DNA of 64,000 nucleotides from Stemphylium vesicarium (taxonomy: Eukaryota > Ascomycota > Dothideomycetes > Pleosporales > Pleosporaceae), in NCBI GenBank assembly GCA_004380135.1, contig QXCR01000043.1, positions 124,001 through 188,000 of the forward strand, in the 5' to 3' direction. This document shows, piece after piece, positions 46,664 through 57,345 of this stretch (position 1 is the stretch's first letter; each line of letters begins with the position of its first letter). A program made the position numbers and the translations under genes. The notes beneath the pieces are model-generated. The model had not been told where the DNA came from. It saw only the letters and a program-made list of their open reading frames with translations, and did not search any database.

Positions 46664-49600
46664 ACGCGAAAAACTACGGCACTACGACGACAAGATAACG
46701 CCCGGACGCGGCGGAAGCCACTCATGTAAATATACACACGTCCGGGTGCGGGGCACTGGACGACAACTGGCGGCGGTTTTCTTTACGAGGCTCGGACACG
46801 GGAGGTTTGCGACAAAAGCGAGGGGAACTGGGTTTCTTTCGTTCTATACCCACCAAGATCGATAATTGGGAAGAGATTATGGCTTGGAACACTCTGTACG
46901 GCGATATGGAAGATATGCACTATTCAACAGGAATTCAATAAACATTTGATAATACAATTTTACACCTAACGTTGACGTGCTTTTCGCCTACATGTGCTTC
47001 ACACTGCATGGCTTCGCTTGCTGAAGAACCAACATTCGAGCCCGCTCAATCTCTTCCCTATTCGTCTCTGCCACATATGTACATTGCTGCAAGTCCAATC
47101 ACGCAAAAGCAACACGAACGGCATCATACGATTTCAGAGGCAAATCCCACATGCGCTGGCGGGTCATGCGGAGTCTACTCGGACACTCTTCGGAGTCGCC
47201 AGCTGTTCCAACACCCTGCCTCGGCATGCCATTTTCAGCGAGAGCTTCCAAGGTCGGAAGGCACACCCCGCTCAGCACATGACAATGGCTTGGCAGTACG
47301 CGCACGTGAAGATCATCATTGCCAGCGACTCGAACATTGGCAAGAAGCAAAACACCACGCAGCAGCATCAGCCTATATCTATTTCCTTTTTCGGTCTGTC
47401 GCACAACCACCGGGTGAGAGGTGGTAAAAGTCACACCCGGAGCGGTCAGTGCAGCTTTCCTTGTTTGGCAGGTTAGCTGGTCAGCTGTGGAAAGTGGTGG
47501 CTTCCGGCGGTTAAAAGATGCGACGCAGACGGGTGGGTGGTTGTGGATGAAGTCTTTCGCTGGCGGACGGAATGTTTGTGGTGCGGAGTTGTGTGGGAGA
47601 GGGGAAGATGGTGTGATTGGGTGGATACATGGCGAGATGAGGTGAGACGCTGGTTTGATGCTGTAATAGAAGAAGCCGGGGAGTTGAGGATAGGCTCGAT
47701 CGTGCGGTGGAGATGTGCGGAACGGAGTGAGTTGTGTGTTTACTCATCATTGTAGTTGTGATCATCACGCAATTGTCTTCTTTACCCGCTGTGGGACAAA
47801 GTACGCTGCTTCTGCTGTCACTGTGGTTTGTCTTTTCAACTACTGATATTTGAAGTTATTGACCTTGCTGTGGCTTCTCAGTGACATCCAGCGTCCCTGG
47901 GTTGTGTGCTACGTCTTTGCCTTTTTGATCGGTAAACAGCACCTGAGTCGCTCGTCAGTCTTCACTCCGACTCCGTACGATCTTCTCCATACCTTTGGCG
48001 GATGCTTAACATTCTCTGCATCAGCCTCTTCTTTGTTTGTTACAATCTTCTCTACCTACTAGATGGTTAACTCCCTCTCATTACATCGTACCTAGATGTT
48101 ATGCCATGCTTCTCCACTCATAATGAGGTACACATGAAGGGTTGGTATAGTGATTGTAGTAGCAAGATAACAAACATACATCTCCTTCATGCCGCCCACC
48201 TCGGATTCGTGTATGCACATGGTCGCCCTCTTCGATCCGTTCTCCATTCTTAGAGGCAAGATTGTCGTCACTATCCTGGGCCTTGATTGTGTGCGTATGC
48301 GACTCAATTTCGTTGAGAGAATGCGAGAGACGGTTGGCCATTTTAATTCAAGACGGCAAAAGTGCCTTTTGATGTAAAGATGGGTGAGATGTGGTATAGT
48401 ATATAGTGTTTGCCCACTACTCCAATTGCTTGTGGTTGTCCATCAAGATTCCATCATGTGCGGGTGATCACGATGATGTCAATCTTACTAATTCCCTCTA
48501 ATGACGCTTCTAGTAATCCATAAACACCATAAACACCATATGCTCTGTATCTCGCTTTGTGTACTGCGGTTTGTTTCCCCAGACCTATAAATGAGGTCAG
48601 GTATACCTTCCAACAGAACTATGAAAGGGTGAGTTCATTGAAGATTGGGCGTTCACGTATGAAACGAACCAACCCTGAAGCTCCACCCCTTCCCCAACCT
48701 TACCTTACCCTTGGCCAAACCATCGCAACCTCAGGCCAACCCTCGCAGAAAATGCTGAAACGCCAGGAGCAATAAAAAGGGACATATATTACTCGCCAAA
48801 TTTTGTTTTCACGCCGCACGTTTTTTGTTTGTGTTTCGTTTGATGTGTCGCAAACAAACAACTAGAGCCGCCTGCAAAGGCTCTCCTTGTTCAACTTGCC
48901 CTCCCAAGAGCCTTGGGAGCAATCGATTCGATTTGAAATCATGGGGCGAAATAGCATAATGTTGCTTTCGGAATGTTGTTCGCGAAAGGTCTGGACAGAC
49001 AAGAAACTTGGAAAGCTTTGGCCCTGTCTACTTGCTGGCTACATGGGTAAACACCGGGCGGAATATGACGTCCGAGTTGCACAGCCACAGCGCTGGGGCG
49101 TAGACGCAAGCACTTCGGAGAAACGCGAAATTTGATGCTGTGTGGGTATGGCACACGAGTCAAAAATGCTTGCGCGTTCGTTAATAGCTCAGGTCGTATT
49201 GTTAGGGGGTGTGAGCGTATTTTTGCTCGTGTTGAGAGAGGGACCTCGCTTCGGTCTTGCTCCGTTTGGTTGGGCATCAAGCAGATTTCGGTAATCGGCC
49301 AAATTTGGAAGAGCGGTCATAGCGTCTCTGGTCTGAATCGGGGGATCAAGCGAACATGTCAAATCACAATGTACGATAGAAGAATTTGGGTTTTTTTGAT
49401 AATGGCATTTTGGTAGCTATGGTAAGCCTCCAGATTTCAAGTGTATGGGTATCTCAAATAGTATGTCCCATACACCGTATCCCTAAAGCTTTGTACAATG
49501 AAGTGAAACACAAAGATTGTCCCAATGATCGGTTGCACAGCCGAACAGTGGTAAAAGAGTGACAAGAAAGTGGCTCAGATAACATACATCAACCAGCCTT

Positions 49601-49862
49601 ACAAACATCCCCACATACCACGTGAGACCTGTTTAACAGTATGACCGAAAGAGTGCGATCCAAGAAGAGGCATAAGCCCAAACGAATGTCAAGTGTAGGG
49701 TATGACGGGTTCCTTTCCGTAGACTCCAGTCACCCATCCCTGCCTGATGCGAAAGAAAGCAAATCGTAACTTGGTCGTGCAAAGCGCTGACCCTGCCTGC
49801 GCTAGCGAGATTTCTGAATCTTGGGTATATGAATCATGGCGTGATGTGCTCGCAAATGGAGC
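46664..49862. other. Gene-poor intergenic region (3.2 kb)
   Basis: Several open frames of 80-160 codons exist but none has protein-like composition or splice continuity. The right end is the 3' region of the secreted DPBB gene. No repeat family or tRNA is recognised. Confidence 0.4.
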
Positions 49863-50783
49863 TTAAACAACGCTCCACGAGGCCTTGAAGCGGTCAGGGG
49901 CACCGAGACCGAGCTCCTTCCAGGCGCCGTGAGAGAGATCGATGTCGTGACCGACACACGCGGGGCAGAGGTCCAAAATGGTGGCCTTAACGGTCTTACC
50001 GTTGTGCTCGACCTCGATCTCGGTTCCGCACCATGGGTTGGCAGATTTACCGGTCGCAGTGTCGTAGGTGGATCCACCCTTGGCGTTCCAGGCTGGCGCA
50101 GCAATGGCAGCGATCATCATGTCGTCCTTGAGGTTGACACCGCAAGCACCAGCAGTACCAAAGTTGTCGTAGACGGTCATATCGACATCAGTGAACGATC
50201 CACTAGAGACGCCACTGCTGGTGTATCCAGGTTCGGCAGGGTCAAAGGCGGCATCAGTGTTAGCGGCAGCGGCTTGCTGAAGAGTAGGAGTAACCGGGGT
50301 GTAGGCCGCCTCCGTGGTAGTAGGGGCAGGCGGGGGCACTACAGACGAGGTCTCCGGCTCAGGCTCTGGAGAAGGAGTTGGGCTTGGCTTGGGAGTGTAG
50401 ATTGGCTCCGGGGTGTAGATTGAGGTGGAGGTCTCAGCAGCGGGGGTAGAGGACTCAGGAGCAACTGGGGTGTAGGCCGGGGTAGAGGGCTTCTCAGGAA
50501 CGACAGGAGTGTAGGCTGGGGCCGCAGAAGAAGTAGAAGCCGGGGCAGGCACGGCGGAAGAAGTAGGGTAGACTACAGCGGTGCTGGTAGTAGAAGGCTT
50601 CTGCTGCTCGTAGGCAGGGGCACTGGAAGTGGCCTCAGGATACTCGTCATCGTAGACGGTGGTGTAGACGACCACGGTCTCAGTGACGACCTCGGTCTTG
50701 TAGACGAGGGCGCGCCTGTCGAAAGGGGCGGCGACGGCGTAAGAGCCGAAAAGGAGAGAAGCGAGGACAGCGGAAGTCTTCAT
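49863..50783 (-). CDS. Secreted double-psi beta-barrel (expansin/RlpA-like) protein
   Basis: Single exon of 306 residues. A signal peptide covers about 1-18 (MKTSAVLASLLFGSYAVA). Residues 45-190 are a Ser/Thr/Pro/Ala-rich linker, probably heavily O-glycosylated, with at least three near-copies of AYTPV(V/A/T)PE at 90-97, 103-110 and 160-166. The C-terminal domain (about 197-306) fits the DPBB fold seen in RlpA, barwin, expansins and the Asp f 7-type allergen family: SFTDVDMTVYDNFGTAGACG, ANPWCGTEIEVEHNGKTVKA, then ILDLCPACVGHDIDLSHGAW. Cysteines at the usual places suggest disulfides. The final Asp in HDIDLS matches the conserved catalytic/structural acid. Cell-wall association is likely; enzymatic activity is not shown. 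Confidence 0.88.
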   Translation of the reverse strand: MKTSAVLASLLFGSYAVAAPFDRRALVYKTEVVTETVVVYTTVYDDEYPEATSSAPAYEQQKPSTTSTAVVYPTSSAVPAPASTSSAAPAYTPVVPEKPSTPAYTPVAPESSTPAAETSTSIYTPEPIYTPKPSPTPSPEPEPETSSVVPPPAPTTTEAAYTPVTPTLQQAAAANTDAAFDPAEPGYTSSGVSSGSFTDVDMTVYDNFGTAGACGVNLKDDMMIAAIAAPAWNAKGGSTYDTATGKSANPWCGTEIEVEHNGKTVKATILDLCPACVGHDIDLSHGAWKELGLGAPDRFKASWSVV

Positions 50784-53700
50784 TTTGAGATTTGGTGGGG
50801 TTGATGGCTAGCGGAAGGAATGTTGCTAGATGTTGATATGGGGGTTTCGCAGGGAATGACTGAACTGGCTAGCAGTTCGAGTGAGTGAGTGGTGTGAGTT
50901 GTCGCGTTGACGAAGTATGTCTGGAATGACAGATGTGAAGACAAAAGTGTCTTTGGGGGGAGAGTGGAAGGAAGGAATGAATGAATGATAAGCCTCAAGC
51001 CTGTAGAATGAGTGTTACAGGAGGAGGGAATACGCTTGAAATATAAAGAATGTGGGTGATGGTGTGGGTTGGTGAAGGAAAGGTGGGAGCCAGGGAAGTG
51101 TGGGTTCCCACGAGCCTTCGCGCTAGGGGCGACGCTAGCTCATGCCCCTAGCAACGTGCCTAGTCGCTCGCATCACATCCTCCGCTCACCACGACACAGG
51201 CTAGACTAGTTCCGTCACTGTGGAGCTGCCACTCCGGGCCGGCCGCTGGTGGAACGGCGTGTCCCTGGCGCTCTCAACAACACGGCGCCCACCGTCAGAG
51301 CCTGCAGCTCTTTCATGGCCATTCGTCAATGGCCGGGAATTGCGAGCCTTGGTCGTCCATCTCCACTGCACAAATTCCAGACCGCCCACTTCCCAGTTTT
51401 TCTTTTCGTCGTGTTCATGTGCGCCGGCCAGCCAGCCAGCCAGCCAGCCAAGCGTGTAGTCTCATACACTGGACGCGTTCGGTCTTTTTTTTGTTTCTTG
51501 TGCCGACAGTGCGCTCGTTTGCTGCTAATTGTGGCTGCGATCCAAATCTCGCACTGCTTGGGAAGCTGAGTGGTTTCATATTTCCGCAAGGGGCATGGCT
51601 GACGGGGAGACATGGCCAATGGGAAGGCTGTACCTGACGATCTGTGCATCTCGGACCTCTTCGCGCCTTGTCCCGCCAGGGGCACAGCTGACACTTTAGG
51701 CCGGTAAACGAAACATCCCGGGCATATCGTGTCTGCGCCTCCTTCAGGCACATGTCACCACCGCAATTGAGGCACCCACTGCTGCCGGGGACCCCTCTGG
51801 CCGACCATCGATACACACGTGTATCGTGGGGTGTCGCGTCATGCTGCCCTGGGGAATGAAAGCAGAGACAGTGTCTAGAGCGCAACGCCATGCACCACTC
51901 ATGGCGCATGGGAATCTGTGGCCACGCTTGCAAGTTCAGACTTTGCGTCCGCATCACCTCGATTGGTTATAGTCACTCCACAGCGTGCCAGCGGCAGGCT
52001 GAACATGCGGTGCGTCCATTTGCGACGTGGAACCAGGTCAAGATGCGTCACGGCGTCAAGGTGACATAGAGTTCTGCACCCTTTCTGCCGGTCCGTCTCA
52101 ACGAGAGTCGTCGTTCGCTCGCTTTGCTTGCACACTGCAGTTCCACGACTTCTGGACTCGTTGATGATGGCATTCCTCGTCCCGCAGGGCATGCACTGGA
52201 AATGAAATATGGGGCTGCTGCAGGTTCGGCGTTATCCTACTGGGCGGCTTACGTTCCGCGCGGCAGCCATGTGCGAGAATTTGCGCCCTACCTTATCCAC
52301 TTATCGATTGCGATAGCTATCCATCTCCACACCCGTCTCACCGGGCTTGCTCGCACTCGAGTCTTTTTGCTAGGCATTGTCAGCTACGGGACCGCAGAAG
52401 AATTTTACTCGATCGCTTCTCGGCATCGCGCTCATTGATCCATCGCAGCATTTACCCATCCTGCCCGACCGCGCGTCCTCACAGATGGCCTTAGTCATCC
52501 CCCGAGCGCAGCTAGAGAACCACCATTTCGTCATAATTGAACAACTTTTCTTTTCGAGCCCGGAAATATAGAAAAACTCCTCAGGGTAGCATTCACTAAG
52601 GTTTTGCTGGTTGCCGAAAGAAGCCGTGAGATTGCAGTTGGCGCACGGCAAGACGGGTTTGCTACCCATTAGTTTTCTTTCTTACCTGTGGTTCGCTAAC
52701 CGGAGCTTCAATAGGTCTACCATAGTCTCAAAATCCCATGTCGATGTGTGCCGAAACTTGTCGGATCCTGCTTTCTCTCATGTAATCGGTATGATCTCCA
52801 CCGAAGCAGCTTCAGTAGGCTTGCAGAATCTAGAATATTCGGACTCCCCCTCATGGATCCAGTGATGAACTCCATGTTGTCATCGCCTCTTAACACGCTA
52901 GGGACCATCAAATGCTTTTGCCGTCGGAGCTGCAAGATGCAGTCATTACCTGAGCTCAACGACCGGTTCACCAGTAGGTTTATGCAAACTAAGATTCCTT
53001 CTTCGGAGATGGAAATGTCTCCGTTGTATGACGACTTGCTGCATGTAACTCATCGCGATACAACCTGCACACCAGGCGGGGGATCTACAATGCACGTCTA
53101 CACAACCCCGCGACTATTCTAGGTCTCTTCTGCTTGCATGGGGAGGTTGGACGTTAGTAAACTTGCCAAGTACTGGTTGGCTATGACACTAACCTTCGGT
53201 GTGGTTAACCAGCATCAGCAACTAGCTCCACGCAACAGCAATGTGTCCAAAGAGCTCCCAACATCAACCGGATCATGCCGCGGTATCGATTGATTGCCTT
53301 GGAAATTCGATGTGAGCACAATATGTCTCAACATAGTATCTGCGGTGTTGAGATTAACGTGCTTGGCGCACAGATGACCCACCGAACACAGCACGTTCAC
53401 GGTTGGCGACGTGTTTCTTTTGTCATTTGACTCATTTCAAGGTCCTGGAAGCACTGTACTACTGTCGTCCTGTCAGCCGTTCAGTGAGATCCTTCTGGAA
53501 TGCATCGTACGACCGCAATGTCTCACTCTTCTTCTCTTTTTTTTTTCTCTCGACGCGTTGACCATGGCCTTTGGTCCTTCACCGATGTCAGCTCAGGAGA
53601 TGTGAAACCAGTAATAATGCTGATAAATTCATCTCCGCTACTCGCCCAATATTGCCAATATTCGTGTAAGCCTGTACCAGGGGGCGATGGGGCCAAAGGG

Positions 53701-54026
53701 GCCAGTTACTCAGCCGCACGAAGCAAAGTACTTTCTCACGTCAGAAAACATCATGTCATCCACTCTGCCGACATAACATCTGTTGGATTTAGCGATGCCT
53801 AATTGAAGAAGAGAACGAGCTGAAGGATTCATTTTCAGAGTGATCTAGTCCTGCATGCTGTAATACCGTTTCATCATCTGCACCATCACTCCTATCCTAC
53901 TCTATCGATTCGCTCCCTTTGCTGTGCTGTTTAACACAATGCTCGCTGCTGTCTCCAAGTATAAACACATCTGAGATTTTCTTCCGTCTTTAATTTCTCT
54001 TCTCATCTCGTGTTTCCGCATCAACC
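50784..54026. other. Gene-poor intergenic region (3.2 kb)
   Basis: The left end holds the promoter of the secreted DPBB gene. Frames at 51415-51957 (-), 52748-53122 (+) and 53215-53400 (-) are not supported by splice signals or composition. A GCCA microsatellite is listed separately. Confidence 0.4.
51427..51450. repeat. (GCCA)6 microsatellite
   Basis: Six perfect copies of GCCA in tandem. Confidence 0.9.
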
Positions 54027-54788
54027 TTACGGATCACAAACCAAATAGTACATCTTCTCACAGCTGAACCCAAAAACCCTCTTCCCATAATCCCGATGCA
54101 TAACAGCCTGATCCAACCTCTGAAACGCCCTCACCAAAAACTTCCTCCCCTCCAGCTCTTCCTCTCTCTTCTTGGCCCTCCGCGGAACCCTCAAATGCTC
54201 AGCATGAAACTCGACTTCCCAAATCTCGGCCCTTCCACTACCATCCCTCCACTCAGCTTTCGCTTTCTTTGCCTCCACAATTGGCAACCCAGCTTTACAC
54301 GGCGCGCTCTGCGCAAACTCGCCCAGCGTAAACATAGGTGCTAGCACAATCTTCTGCGCCGCAACAAATGCCTTAACGTGCGCTTCGGGCCAAAACTCAT
54401 TATTCTCGTTGCGGATCCGTATAGTATTGACGAAAGGTAAGTTGTTGTCGCCCGCGTTTCCTTCGCGGAGGAGTACGCGCAGGAAATCCATGCTTAGCCG
54501 CTCCGATATGGCGATTACGAAGATCTTTTGCGCTTCCGTGGCGAGGCGCTTGGCGAGGAAGGCGCGGGAGTGGGAAGGAAAGGAGATTTTGGACAGGTCG
54601 GCGTCTTGGGATAGCATCGCGGTGATGTTGGCGCGTGTGGCGAGGGCGGAGATGGCGGAGGTGGGGAGGAAGGCGGTGGGATGATTGAAGAAGGTGCTGC
54701 TGTAGGTGTTTTGGAAGATGTAGGTTTGGTTTAGGGTTTGTTGCGCGAGGGGTGGGGAGGTGGAGGGGATGGTGAGTGGTGGTGCCAT
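54027..54788 (-). CDS. Uncharacterised protein resembling the N-terminal part of fungal kinases (second copy)
   Basis: Single exon of 253 residues, start at the first ATG. No signal peptide. The segment ALATRANITAMLSQDADLSK, LATEAQKIFVIAISERLSMD and FLRVLLREGNAGDNNLPF follows the same pattern as the helical region of the 33291-34148 product. KIVLAPMFTLGEFAQSAPCK, then a degenerate GSGRAEIWEVEFHAEH and KFLVRAFQRLDQAV, look like the linker, glycine loop and beta-3 strand of a fungal kinase-like protein. It ends (CEKMYYLVCDP) before any catalytic loop, so no kinase activity is expected. The relationship is inferred by eye; identity is low. Confidence 0.6.
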   Translation of the reverse strand: MAPPLTIPSTSPPLAQQTLNQTYIFQNTYSSTFFNHPTAFLPTSAISALATRANITAMLSQDADLSKISFPSHSRAFLAKRLATEAQKIFVIAISERLSMDFLRVLLREGNAGDNNLPFVNTIRIRNENNEFWPEAHVKAFVAAQKIVLAPMFTLGEFAQSAPCKAGLPIVEAKKAKAEWRDGSGRAEIWEVEFHAEHLRVPRRAKKREEELEGRKFLVRAFQRLDQAVMHRDYGKRVFGFSCEKMYYLVCDP

Positions 54789-55277
54789 TTTGGGTTGAAT
54801 GGTTGAGGAGAGAGGTGAGTGGAGTAGTGTTGCTGATATATCAGGGTTTGGTAGCGTATGGAGGTATCATTTTCTTGTGGGTGTGTTTGCTGTAGTTTTA
54901 TTCACTTTGTTATAGCTTGTGTATGAATATGAAAAGGTCGCGTTATGACTTTTACTTTCACACACTCTCTCTGGTAGCGAGCAAACGGGAAAATTTCTCT
55001 TTGTCCTGATGAACGCAAGGTTAATTGCAAAGAAATGGCTATCACTTTAATCACATGTCGTCTAAATTTCCGCTGTTTTCGAGGACCTGGCCTCAGAAGT
55101 AAGTCTGTGTCTGGAAATGTTTCATCTTTGGGTCGAAAAGATACTACGCCGGTGTAGATAGTAGATGCTACAAGATGCATGCTCTAACATCTTCGAATAA
55201 TGATAAAACAATGTTTTGACGAAAGGAAGCCTGCATGACATTTAAGAGTGAAACAGACATAGCTAAAAATGGTAAAG
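54789..55277. other. Intergenic
   Basis: AT-rich; promoter of the gene at 54027-54788 and 3' region of the zinc cluster-ankyrin gene. Nothing coding. Confidence 0.4.
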
Positions 55278-56917
55278 TTACTTCTTCACATGTTCCCAGA
55301 CGCGGCGTGCTTTCTCGAGTTCTTCATTCAATCCAGCTTCCTCGTAATGACTCGAAAGCAGATCCACGACATCTTGGTGTTTGTTGATTACCGCACAGTC
55401 GAGCGCGGTCTCTCTCCGTTCGTCTTCAGCTCCAATGTTGAACGTAGATTTGCGCTCCAGCAACACCATGCAGACTTCCACGAACCCTTTCGTAGCGGCG
55501 TAATGTAAAGGAGTGTGACCCCATATAGTTGTCAGCCCCGGATCAGCCCCTGCATCCAGCATCTGTTTGACCAAACCTCCCAATCTCCAATCATAATTAG
55601 ATTGACATACAAGGTGCAGCGTTGTTCTTCCAAGAATGTCCTGCTTGTTCCATCGGTCACTTCCATCGACACCCATGCCGATGGCGTCCAACTTCAAGGA
55701 TGCTAGCCATTTAGGTTCCAGCGCACCATCCATTAACAGATGCAATTTTGTCCTTTCCAAGCAATCGCGGCTCTCGATGTATAATCCGTACCAAGCCACA
55801 TGATTGATATCAGAGTGATAGAGACCGATCTCTTGAACGCGCGTAGCAGTTTCAGGCATAGCAAAAGACTCGAATATCGTCCCAACTTGCTGTAGGAATC
55901 CAGACGCGAGTTTGTCAAAGCGGTCTTTTTCTCTTTTTTCTCCCCAATAAACCCTCTGATACTTCATCCGGTGTTGTTGTGCCAGAACCCTCCCGTATAC
56001 ACCCAGAGGGCCTCCAAGCCCTTTAGCCGTCAGTTCCGAGCATTCTGGGTTGCAATCGAAACAATCCATTCCCGGATCGATAGACAGTAGAGTGAATCTT
56101 AGACTGGCAGAGAGAAACCACTTTGGAGGAGATTCTGAGGATTCATCTATGGCTAGGATCTCTTTTGCGCATCGGGGAAGTGTTGGACAAAATGTTTTCT
56201 TCACAAAATCAACGAAACTCCGATATGGCTTGCGAGAATTGAAACAAGGAATAAGACTAAAAGGAGCTGCCAGGTCATCGAGGAGTTTTTGAAATCGGTG
56301 CTGGGCCATGGTCATCATACGGCAATATCCCGCGAGGACAATCCTGCGAATGGATCAGCATGGCATATTACTAGCATGACTCCAATAATCTCATCCAGGG
56401 ATAAATACCATTGCTTGAGACGCTCTTCCAGCTGAACTGCATTAGTAACAACGTGAGCTCCATTCGCGAGAGTAGGTGGTAGTTTCGAGGCGAGCTTCCC
56501 TGTACGCGTCGCTCTCGTTTCTTCTGCGCAAGGGAAATCCTTTTCGATGCAGCGCTCGCACCGATCTGATGGAAGACGATCTTCTGGAAGACACTATGAC
56601 TCTTCTATCAGCATACATTCCCATGACATATGCGGAGACAGCGATGAGATGCTATCGCCTCATGCAAACCGCACGTATACGTTACAGCTATCAACGTCGG
56701 ATAAGACAACACACCTTCTTCTTATCATGTCGGCATCTTTCGCACTTGAACCTGCTCAATTTCTGTCTCTTTGTACATCCTTGTTCTAGTCGCTCTGACT
56801 CCTCGCTCTGTGCTGACTGTATTCCTTCCAGCTGCAGAGTCTTCTCTCCCACCAAGTTTTGCCTTGACCCCTGGCTTGATCCTGGGTAGTATGATGCATC
56901 GCCAGTGATGCGATCTT
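55278..56917 (-). CDS. Zn(II)2Cys6 zinc-cluster protein with C-terminal ankyrin repeats (5' end unresolved)
   Basis: Exons supported by frame continuity are 55278..56343, 56409..56593 and an upstream exon ending at 56715; introns are 65 and 121 nt. Exon A encodes RQKLSRFKCERCRHDKKK and joins CLPEDRLPSDRCERC and IEKDFPC, giving C-x2-C-x6-C-x10-C-x2-C-x6-C, the fungal binuclear zinc cluster. The basic residues between the first cysteines are present. The last exon ends with about three ankyrin repeats (GRTTLHLVCQSNYD, GADPGLTTIWGHTPLHYAAT, ETALDCAVINKHQDVVDLLS). Between them is a long helical region. The frame of exon A is open upstream to a TAA at 56919-56921 without an ATG, so the start lies in a further exon, or the gene is broken there. 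A DNA-binding regulator is the likely role. The ankyrin exon alone could be mis-annotated as a separate 346-residue protein. Confidence 0.75.
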
Positions 56918-56918
56918 C

Positions 56919-57140
56919 TTAAGTTCCAGACGCCTGTTGATAATTTGCGGATACCAGGCTGTGAATGATCTTGCAAATTTTGTAGGGTAAGTGTCCACAG
57001 AGCAAACAGTTCCCATGGAGATCCTTTGATTGTGCGGCCACACACTTGCAGCAAAACCAAGGAGAGGAGTCCGTCGGGCGTTTTGCTTGGCTAAAGTCTT
57101 GTAGTAGGCTAGTATTTCGTTCGCAGGTAAAGCCAGACAT
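56919..57140 (-). CDS. Small cysteine-rich frame (73 aa), possible N-terminus of the zinc-cluster gene
   Basis: ATG-initiated frame (MSGFTCERNTSLLQDF...) with WFCCKC and, 13 residues later, CLLCGHLPYKIC. This Cys-pair pattern is common in small fungal zinc-binding proteins. Its TAA is in the same frame as exon A of the downstream zinc-cluster gene, and the frame reopens immediately after. It could be an independent small protein, or the original N-terminus now separated by a single stop. Confidence 0.4.
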   Translation of the reverse strand: MSGFTCERNTSLLQDFSQAKRPTDSSPWFCCKCVAAQSKDLHGNCLLCGHLPYKICKIIHSLVSANYQQASGT

Positions 57141-57345
57141 CGTGAATGCAGGGCTGGGCTTTCGTGCGTGCCCAGATCATGCGTTGGTACGAGAATGGAG
57201 GTGTGGATAGGGGTGATCAGGACATATGGAGTGGCCGCAACGTGGTGGTCAGCCTGATGGAAATTACTGGATACTTGCTCGGAACGCTAAGCCTCTTAGA
57301 ATGGATATATGAGAGCCGCCTCTGTCAAAGGCACACAAGTCGAGC

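Noticed and set aside
46972..47476. Overlapping plus-strand frames of about 150-160 codons after KGD4
   Set aside because: Two frames overlap with similar length and neither has a plausible domain or codon pattern.
51415..51957. Minus-strand open frame of 180 codons with several cysteines
   Set aside because: Runs through the GCCA microsatellite, has no protein-like pattern, and no family motif.
52717..53400. Minus-strand fragments (52717-52971 and 53215-53400) that could be exons of one gene
   Set aside because: I could not join them with credible splice sites; stops intervene, and no motif is recognisable. A decayed gene is possible but unsupported.
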